Source: Biscogniauxia marginata
Lineage: Eukaryota > Ascomycota > Sordariomycetes > Xylariales > Xylariaceae
DNA: 64,000 nucleotides
Direction of reading: 5' to 3'
Assembly: GCA_022695795.1 (NCBI GenBank)
Contig: MU404138.1
Location: forward strand, 1-64,000
Below, piece after piece: positions 56,529 through 64,000 of the stretch (its first letter is position 1; every line of letters starts with the position of its first letter). A model generated the notes under the pieces. It worked only from the letters and a program-made list of their open reading frames with translations, was not told the DNA's origin and ran no database searches. The translations under genes were made by a program, and so were the position numbers.

Positions 56529-58699
56529 CCGGAGAAAGCCAAGCGAAACCAACCAGCCTTACAACAAGGCCCGAGGAGGAAAAAGAAAAGTCTTTTGGAT
56601 AAATCAAAGACGCAGACAGACACGGACACGTGTTTACGGGAAATATCACCCGTGAGAGTATCGAAGGAGGAATCCGGAAATGGAAGATTTGCGAGTTTAT
56701 CTGTGAAGAGGCAAGCAGAAGGAGGAAATACCTGCCGGTTTGGATGTGTGATATGGGATGTCGAGTTTTTCATGAGAAGCATATGAGAGCATATGATTGG
56801 GAGAGAGAGAGCGTCGGTCGATTCGAGGCATTTGGGGCGTGATATGACTGGCCCCTTAGCGATGGTATTTTGGTTGAGAACATGGTATTATCTGGAAAGG
56901 AATGGGAGGAACTTTGGATATATTGGGAGGATGAAAATATTCATCAAATTTGGATTCGAGTCGAGTTGACGGGAATCTCCGCTTAAAACCAAAAAGGAAA
57001 CAACAGGGGGGGTCGATCAGAGGGATGGGATGGACGGGTGGTGGTATCTTGCCAATTGAGATACTCGACTAATCAACCGACAACATTGCTCTCTCCCCTC
57101 ATTGGAATATTGCTTTGCATGCTGTGATTTGTTTGGTATCAATCGCTCTCTTATTACGCCTGTCGACCCTGTACAAGACCCCTTCCACTACTAGCTCTCG
57201 ATATATTGAACTATGTAATACTCACCCCCCCCTCTCTCTTATTCTTCACGTTCTAAGTTGAGTAAAACCTCATCTTGCAACCCTTCCTTACTTAATATAT
57301 ATGTCTAGGAGGTTTTACAAAACTGGGGACTGAGTATGTCAGACTGGTCGCAATTCGAATCAATATTTTATTTTTGACAACCGCATCCCCGTGCTTCAAG
57401 CATAGGTTGTCAAATGCATTAGGCAGTTTGCTTGTAGCTAGGTAGAAACAGATTGGCGGGTTGTCTGTATTCACAGTTCGAGCCATGCTACTATGTGCGG
57501 CAGCTATCACTGACTATCCAGCTGAAAAGACACGGTGAAACCATACAGAGATGTCTTGCGGGATGGGAGCCTGCGCGCGGAGGTCTTCAAAGTAATAGCT
57601 GCTGGTAACAATGTGCAGTCGCGGCTGATCAGATGTTATAGAATTTGGCATATATTCTGCCAATCCATGTCAGCTCTATTCTGGGTCACTTTGAGGAGAG
57701 AGCTACTAAACTTCGTCGATAGTGCTGGGGCTAACTAGTTTCTGCGAAGCATCGGATGAATCTTGTGCTTAAAAATTCGCAAGTAGATCCGTAATATGAA
57801 CCTCGCAAATGCTATAACATTGATTTCCAGGGACTCTTAAGCCCCATGGCCTTCAAGAGCGCCGGGGATGACCTTCCATGGTAGTTGAGAGTTGAGTCAT
57901 GTCAACTTTTGTGGTAATGTAAGGAAGGATTCGAGTGTGTGAATCCAACTCTGGAAACCTCTGTTATACTTGTCCAATATTCTGTGGAATCTACAGCTAA
58001 GAGTAGAGACACCGTAGTTGAGTGACCGCCAAATAATGGGACTAGAACAAGGTGGATCTTTAAGATAAGGGGCATATACACGCAGTCTAGATTCGTGATA
58101 CGATTGATACAAGGTATGATATTTCGGACATCACCATAACAGAGGAGAATGATAATCGGCGTCGAGACCTCCAGTGATATCCCATGTAAGTGCTGATGGC
58201 TGCAGTACTTCTACCGGGAAACAAATGGAAAATATACCTAGTTTTCTGTTCTTTGTAGGATCATCTTATCGTACTAAAGGGAGCTGGATTAGATATAAAT
58301 GATTCAGATATGACATAATGAGATAGACGAGAGGTCAAGGGGTCCATGAAAGACGCCTATGGCTGACATATGGTGTGGGAGTGTTGAGATGTTAAGTGTA
58401 CCTGCCTACTAGTCCCGAGAGAGAGGAAGGGGGGATAAACGAGGTTATAGGGGGCAGATATACTTCTCATATTGATCTCAGGAGCTATGATATAGAACTT
58501 GCAACCCCGTTCAATATATAGACGCTTAGTGTTACCCCTTAGGACAGTGCCCCTAAACAGCTGTTCTCAGCTGCATGCAGCTGGTATTGGTCTCATCAAG
58601 TCTGCCCACATCAGTCGGTAGTGGAGCGGCTGGGCTCCTTCTTGCCTCACCCGGGCCCGTTCGCTCTCAAGCCACAACCTTACAGGGTCGTTATTCACC
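56529..58699. other. Intergenic, no gene recognised
   Basis: Purine-rich sequence just after the hypothetical gene, then ordinary DNA. Short frames only. The upstream part of the phosphotransferase gene lies at the right end. Confidence 0.5.
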
Positions 58700-60016
58700 A
58701 TGACGCCTCCAATAAAAGCCGAGCGCGTGGCCTCGATCATGCTCTCCTGGCAGTCCCTAGAGCTGATCTCCTGCAGGAATCTCCAATCGCTCTGGGCAGG
58801 GTACGGCCACATCTGTGAGGTCACGGCGCGGGCCACGACCGCCGAGGCCGCAGCACGTGTCCGCGATCTATGCGGCGATAGCCGCCCCGCGGATGCGGAC
58901 ACGGACACGGACCCAGACACCTTCGCGCTCGTGCTCAAGCTGATATCGCCCCCGCCGACGACGCGCCGGCCCGGCTCCGAGGACGATGATGAGGACGAGG
59001 GCCACCTGCGCAAGATGCTGAGCTACGAGGTAGAGCGGTATTTCTACAGCGCGGTAGCGCCGCGCCTCGGCGTCTCGGCGCCGGTGGCGCGCTGTCTCGC
59101 GACCACGCGCGACGTGGGGGGCCGGCCCGGCGCCGAGCTCCTCGGGGGCCTGACGGCGACGCTCATGACGGACCTGCGACCGCGGTACCCGGTCGCGGGC
59201 GGGAGGCGGTCCGAGCTCAGCGCGACGCAGGTGCGCGCCGCGCTGGACTGGCTAGCGAGCTTCCACCGGGCGTCGAGGCGGCTGTTGCCGATGCCCGCGC
59301 ACGAGCTCGTGCTGCCGCCTCTCGAGGAGGCCGCGCGGAGACGGGACGGCGGGGCCGCCGGGACGGGCCTGTGGCGCAACGGCGGGTACACGTACCTTGC
59401 CACGCGCCGCAGGGAGCTGGCCGCGCTCGCCGACGACGCGGATTCCGAGTGGTGCGCTGCGCTCTGCGAGCCTCCCGGGCCCGGCGGGGCGACTGTCGCG
59501 GAGGCGGTGGCCGAGGTCCTGACGCCCCGTGACGGAGAGCACGAGAGCCTGATCCACGGCGACGTGAAGTCCGAGAACCTTTTCACGAACTGGGCCGGCG
59601 ACGAGGTAGCCTTCTTCGACTTCCAGTACGTCGGTCTCGGGCTGGGCGTGTGCGACCTGGCCAAACTGTTTACCTGCTCCATGCCTCTGAGTATGCTTAC
59701 GGACTACGACGACGACAACGGAGGTGTGATGCCGGATGAGCTTCTGATGGACGAGGGCGAGAAACGTCTCCTGGAGCGTTATCGTGCGACCCTGCTTGCC
59801 GAAGGGAAGAGGGAGTACGATTGGGCCACTTTTGTCAGGCACTGGGAAACCGCGCTTGTTGACTGGTTGAGGTTTCAGGCTTCCTGGGGGTTCTGGGGAA
59901 ATACCGAGTGGCTCGAAGCTCGGGTTAGGTCTATATTAAAAGATGGAACTTGGAGAAGTTGGCTCTACGAGCAACACGTTTCAGGTGCATATGATGGAGT
60001 AAGGCTTCGTAACTAG
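58700..60016 (+). CDS. APH/ecdysteroid-kinase-like phosphotransferase
   Basis: A 438-aa intronless protein of the aminoglycoside-phosphotransferase-like superfamily, which phosphorylates small molecules. The N-lobe ATP site is around LWAGYGHICEVTA and FALVLKLISPP, with the catalytic lysine candidate in LVLKLI. EVERYFYSAVAPRL follows. The catalytic loop is LIHGDVKSENLF (His about 286, Asp about 288), and the metal-binding DFQ equivalent is VAFFDFQYVGLGLGVCDLAK (about 304-324). An acidic insertion (SEDDDEDEGH) and a GC-rich variable middle separate the lobes. The C-terminal helices WLRFQASWGFWGNTEWLEARV close the fold. The substrate cannot be told. The coding sequence is much more GC-rich (about 65 percent by eye) than its flanks. 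Confidence 0.85.
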   Translation: MTPPIKAERVASIMLSWQSLELISCRNLQSLWAGYGHICEVTARATTAEAAARVRDLCGDSRPADADTDTDPDTFALVLKLISPPPTTRRPGSEDDDEDEGHLRKMLSYEVERYFYSAVAPRLGVSAPVARCLATTRDVGGRPGAELLGGLTATLMTDLRPRYPVAGGRRSELSATQVRAALDWLASFHRASRRLLPMPAHELVLPPLEEAARRRDGGAAGTGLWRNGGYTYLATRRRELAALADDADSEWCAALCEPPGPGGATVAEAVAEVLTPRDGEHESLIHGDVKSENLFTNWAGDEVAFFDFQYVGLGLGVCDLAKLFTCSMPLSMLTDYDDDNGGVMPDELLMDEGEKRLLERYRATLLAEGKREYDWATFVRHWETALVDWLRFQASWGFWGNTEWLEARVRSILKDGTWRSWLYEQHVSGAYDGVRLRN

Positions 60017-60855
60017 CATGGAACACGCGGACAGATTCAATTATCCCCGATAGAGTGTAGTAGTTTAAGATGATACAGTGTAAGTATTGATTACTAGATA
60101 AATACCTGGCTACCTAGTTAGTAGTGTCTTTATTTGTTACTACTTGGCCATCATGCCTGGAGATGAGAGTCTATCATCTGGCTTGTATTGGCTAACCCAT
60201 TGCTAGTGGAAGTTAGAAGGAATAGACTAGCTGATTGTTAATCGGGTGAAGTATAATGCCCTTCTACTATGCACCGGTGATGGAGCGATAGGGTCCAATG
60301 TGGCCAGACCTCTCAAAGGCCGTTTGTGGTAGGCTAGTAGAGACGATAAAGGTTATATAAGTCAGTGAAGATTGCCACACCCCCCTTTCCTCATCTATAC
60401 TAAATCTAATCTTCGTGAAGGTAAGGGTGGCCTAGGATTTCTAACACAGTTGTTTAGTTGGTCGGGTATTGATAACGGATCGTCTAAACACCACGCAGAT
60501 TGGCAGATATGTACCCGCAAAGCAAAGCAAAGTAAGCACTAACCTTCTATACATGCAACTACGCTGAACTACATTCGCATTCAATTCATGCCATTCTAGG
60601 TTAGGTGACGATGCTGGAATTGTACCGGGTCGCACGTGACATAACCACTATAGATTGACAACCTGCTCAACTTGCCGGTGTGGTTTGCACAAAAAACTTC
60701 TCCTCTTCCTCGGATCACTTACCGACGTCGTGTCATCTCCATATTTAGACGCGACTTACCACCCACCTCGCTAAACGGCCATATACGCCAAACGCCTTGG
60801 GAAAAAGAAACCATGTGGGGTTCATCTACCGTGATAAGAGACCATTGTTTCCCGC
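60017..60855. other. Intergenic, no gene recognised
   Basis: Convergent 3' ends of the phosphotransferase and FMP52 genes. No gene-like frame. Confidence 0.5.
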
Positions 60856-61643
60856 TTAGGACTTCCACTCGTCCCGGCCTAGCCTGGCAATATCACTGCC
60901 TTCCAGGACCCAGTACTTGCTCGGCGCCTTGCCCTCCGCCGCCAGCAATGCTGCCGAGACGGCGGCGCGCGCGACGACGTCGGCATCATGGGTGTACGTG
61001 TCTTTTAGGCCCTGGCTTATCTTGCCGAGGCCCTGGAAGACGGAACCCACGAGGCCCTCGGCGGGGCGCCCAACCTCGCGCTTGCCCTGGAGGAAGCCCG
61101 GCCGTAGGATGATCGCCTGTTCAAAGTCAAGCTCCTTGATCGAGTCCTCAACGCCCTGCTTCATCCTCGAGTACGGCACGTGGTTGCTGAACAGACCCCG
61201 GGTCCCGCCGGACGACACGAAGACGAAGGTTTTGGCGCCCGCGGCGTGCGCGGCTTTCGCGACCTCGATGTTCACTGCGCACCCGCGCGTCGCGGTCAGG
61301 TTAGCTACTGCTGCTGCTGCATGCGACAACCTAGCTCGGGTCGACGGGTTGGGGGCTCACGGTCGTGGTCAATCTTCCACTGGTTTTCGATGCCGCCGGC
61401 CTGGGCCCGGGTGGTGCCCAGAGCAGAGAAGACGGCGGACGGGAAGGGCGAGAGGGATGCGAGATTGGAGGTCCACTTTGTGGTGTCTGTCTCGATGATC
61501 GCGTTGAGCTTCGGCGACTCTGCCTTCGGTGCGCGTCGGGAGATGGTGTGAACTGTCTTGACGGCCTCGAGGCCGAGCAGGGTCGTGAGGATTTCGGATC
61601 CCACGAGGCCGGTGTTGCCGAAGACGGCAGCTGTTAGCGCCAT
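60856..61643 (-). CDS. FMP52: FMP52-like mitochondrial NAD(P)-binding protein
   Basis: An atypical short-chain reductase of the HTATIP2/FMP52 family, in fungi assigned to the mitochondrial outer membrane. The model is complement of 60856-61274 and 61361-61643 (702 nt, 233 aa). The intron has a GTGAGC donor and a GCGCAG acceptor. The Rossmann start is AVFGNTGLVGSEILTTLL. SAVFSALGTTRAQAGG and IDHD joined to LNIEVAKAAHAAGAKTFVFVSSGGT carry the nucleotide site. VPYSRMKQGVEDSI contains the YxxxK catalytic pair, and IILRPGFLQGKRE is typical of the family. The length matches yeast FMP52 (about 230 aa). Confidence 0.93.
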
Positions 61644-63550
61644 TGCAGATGACCGAATGATAGCCCGAAGTGATGAGCCGTGGAAGGTAAGTTTGGGCGA
61701 TAGAGGATAGGTAAGTGATGGAAAGCAAATAAGCGTGATGGAGGATCAGGTGGTAAGTTGGCTTTAGAACTTGACGGTTGCTGAATAATCGCCCAGACCC
61801 GGTGTTGCATTATAAGGTTATTGCATATTGCCATGTGAAGTGACGTAGTGTCAAGAACCTTTACCTAGGTAAGCGTTAAATTATCTAGCAATTGCTTTTT
61901 CCTGCCTATACCCGACATATCTACCTAAACCTAGCAACCTTTTTAGCTTCGGTGGTTGCTTCAGTAACATTCACCGAGATCTAATGTAAATTAATGCTAC
62001 CGAGTCAGGATATCACCCAGTCCAGTCTCTAACAACTTGATGAGTTTATGCTTATCAGTACAATTGATAGCACTCTCACATAATATTGCGATGTTGTGAC
62101 TGGAGCAAGACAACGTGGTGAGCAGGTATCTGCAATGATTGGATCGTGCAACGATATGCTCAGCACCACCCTAGCCGTGTGAGGCCAATTCTTGTGTTTT
62201 ACTTCCACCGAGACGCACATATGTGCCGGTTGCATTTCTGATCTTTAGCGCAATTTTCACGGTCCTAGCTACTCAACGGGTAAGACGGGTAAGAAGGCCA
62301 ACTTATTAGCAGACGCCTGATGCTGAAGTCAGACCACGGTAACAGCCTTGGAGATAATAAGCGCATGAGATACTGATATGAATATTACAGGTTGGCTATT
62401 CCCGCTTCCGGCCCCGATGTTGCATCCGGACACATTACGGGATCGCGTCGGACGGGAGCGAAGTTTTCATGTTGCTATTGGTGGCAATCACAATAGCGAC
62501 TAAAATAGTACATATTCTGTCTCCATGTACCATGTGAGAGTCAGACTCGTTATGCATGCCATTGAGTTATAATGCACCGATGCTCAAGTACGTAGATTCC
62601 AGAGCACAATAGTCTCCCAGGCAGGAGGATGATTGATGATCAGACTTGAGAGTAGTTGTAGGGACCTGTAGAGCCATGTTTCACAAAGCTGACAATGATG
62701 ACTTGACTTAATAGATGTTATATTGCTGACCGCTTGATCCTCGTTGCTGTTCTTCAATCATAGTATGAAAAAAAGTTGTTTATGCAGTAAACCTGTTCAT
62801 TTGAAGGACGTAGGCAGGCGCCATATTAAGAGGTTGACAGAGTGTTTCGCGCACACTGCAACTAGAATTCGGCTTATGCTGCCGAATTTGAGACCAGGCA
62901 ATAGGAAAGGTATCCCGTATTTAGTAAACCTGTATATTGGTCGTTTGACCATGACGGCTTGCTCCTCAAGTGGAGACTAGATATCTTCGGAGCGTTCTAA
63001 TAAGTCTATTGCGTTCCTTATTCCCGGACTGAGGTCGGCGATAAGTCATTATAAATTCAACTCTATGCGGGTTTCGACCCGTAACCGCCGCCGGGACCTA
63101 TAGTTGAACGGTCCCGGTGCGGGGGGTAATTTTTATACTTTCTTAGAAGAATGTAAAATGCTATGCAGTGCTAAATTAGTTCGATCTACTTGCTTATCCA
63201 TCTTATGCTATACCCCCCACGAGCCTATGAAATCCCATCATGACTAACCTTTTAGCTTCAAATTCGCTAGATCCCCACTGCGGAACGTTCATGCCGATGC
63301 GGCAGACCCGATGATATGACACAGAGGACTCTGATAGACAAGAGAGAAGTTCCCAGAACTTGCGGTAAGGCGAAAGTGGCCCTGACTCTGGAGGTGCTAG
63401 GACTACTGCTAGACCTGGATCGTTTGTTTTGACTCTGACCCTTATATAACAAATAGTTTATTGCTGTCAATATAAACTGGACTTATTGCTTCCTCTGTCG
63501 AGCTCAAACCTTTCACGCTCGTGAAACCGAACATATTAGATCCTGCGAAA
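61644..63550. other. Intergenic, no gene recognised
   Basis: Upstream of FMP52 (minus) and of the aminotransferase (plus), so a divergent promoter region of 1.9 kb. Contains the structured element at 63022-63117. No gene-like frame. Confidence 0.5.
63022..63117 (+). other. Structured GC-rich element with nested complementary segments
   Basis: CGGGT-TTCG-ACCCG (63068-63081) is a hairpin with a UUCG-type loop. CCGGGACC (63091-63098) pairs with GGTCCCGG (63110-63117). TTCAACT (63056-63062) is complementary to AGTTGAA (63102-63108), which lies in the loop of the second hairpin, a pseudoknot-like arrangement. TCCCGG at 63022-63027 offers an alternative partner for CCGGGA. It may be an RNA, a tRNA-like remnant or a repeat end. 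Function unknown. Confidence 0.35.
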
Positions 63551-64000
63551 ATGACTCCATCTGCTGTCCTAATCCACGATGAGGTCCAACAGGGCTCCGA
63601 TCTAATGGCTGCGACAACGGCCAAGAAGCGTGCTGCAGCAGAGTCCGACTACCAGCCCCCTCTCAGACCTCTTGACGCCTCGGCCTTGAAAGTAACATTA
63701 ACCCAGAACCCCCGCCCCGTGCCAGAGGTTGACGACCCCGTATACGACTCCTGCAATGTCTGCACAGATCATATGATTACTGCTGTCTGGAATAGCAATA
63801 CCGGATGGCATGCCCCCGAGTTGAAGCCGTACGGTCCCTTCTCGCTCATGCCAACCGCTTCCGTCCTGCATTACGGAACTGAATGTTTCGAGGGGCTGAA
63901 AGCATATCGTGGATATGACGGCAAGCTGCGTCTCTTCCGACCCGATTGTAATGCAAGGCGCATGGTTGCTTCTGCGCTCCGTGTCGGCCTGCCAGCCTTC
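63551..64000 (+). CDS. Branched-chain amino acid aminotransferase, 5' part only
   Basis: A PLP-dependent class IV aminotransferase that interconverts Leu, Ile and Val with their 2-oxoacids. An open frame from ATG 63551 runs off the window after 150 residues of an expected 380-420. It contains LKVTLTQNPRPVPEVDD, ITAVWNSNTGWHAPELKPYGPFSLMPTASVLHYG, TECFEGLKAYRGYDGKLRLFRPDCNARRM and ALRVGLPAF, the canonical N-terminal domain of eukaryotic BCATs (YG---FEGLKAYR). The N-terminal 45 residues are Ala/Lys/Ser-containing and not a strong mitochondrial presequence, so a cytosolic or accessory isoform is possible. Whether introns follow is unknown. Confidence 0.9.
   Translation, partial: MTPSAVLIHDEVQQGSDLMAATTAKKRAAAESDYQPPLRPLDASALKVTLTQNPRPVPEVDDPVYDSCNVCTDHMITAVWNSNTGWHAPELKPYGPFSLMPTASVLHYGTECFEGLKAYRGYDGKLRLFRPDCNARRMVASALRVGLPAF

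Overview
The window is genomic DNA of a filamentous ascomycete (Pezizomycotina, probably a Sordariomycete). The evidence is short GT-AG introns of about 50-165 bases, fungal gene families (AcuK-type Zn2Cys6 regulator, exgD-type glucanase, FMP52, DHA2 transporter), GC-rich coding exons, and a 14 kb AT island in which coding ghosts carry C-to-T and G-to-A changes typical of repeat-induced point mutation (RIP).

Layout. Bases 1-5400: a 9-bp minisatellite, an apparently intact nine-exon ABCG-type ABC transporter on the minus strand (465-3486), and a cytochrome P450 relic. Bases 5406-19429: one nested transposon island. A Tad1/I-type LINE (5421-19414, plus strand) is bounded by a perfect 15-bp target duplication. 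It was later hit by a solo LTR (7020-7421, target duplication CTCGT) and by a full-length Ty3/Gypsy retrotransposon (9173-16751, coding on the minus strand, two 453-bp LTRs, target duplication AGTAA). The Gypsy element also carries the ghost of an extra ORF antisense to gag-pol. Bases 20185-21571: a frameshifted short-chain dehydrogenase and another P450 fragment. With the left-hand P450 relic and the ABC transporter these look like remains of a metabolite gene cluster, which is an inference.

Bases 22.5-30.1 kb: a cysteine-rich secreted GPI-type protein, a two-exon hypothetical gene, a 4.4 kb gene-poor stretch with a MITE-like inverted-repeat element, and a DHA2 major facilitator transporter. 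Bases 33-42.5 kb: a gene-dense core of housekeeping genes: TFIIE beta, cytochrome b5, F-actin capping protein alpha (six exons, one of 19 nt), branched-chain ketoacid dehydrogenase E1 beta, and exo-1,3-beta-glucanase D. A 7 kb stretch without recognisable genes follows. Bases 49.5-64 kb: the gluconeogenesis regulator AcuK/Ert1, riboflavin kinase, a hypothetical protein, an APH-like phosphotransferase, FMP52 and the 5' part of a branched-chain aminotransferase that runs off the end.

The strongest non-routine signals are the fully resolved nesting order of the transposon island, the antisense ORF in the Gypsy element, and a solo LTR that stayed GC-normal inside strongly mutated DNA. No clearly new system was found. 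Exon coordinates come from reading frames and splice motifs by eye; there is no transcript or database support.
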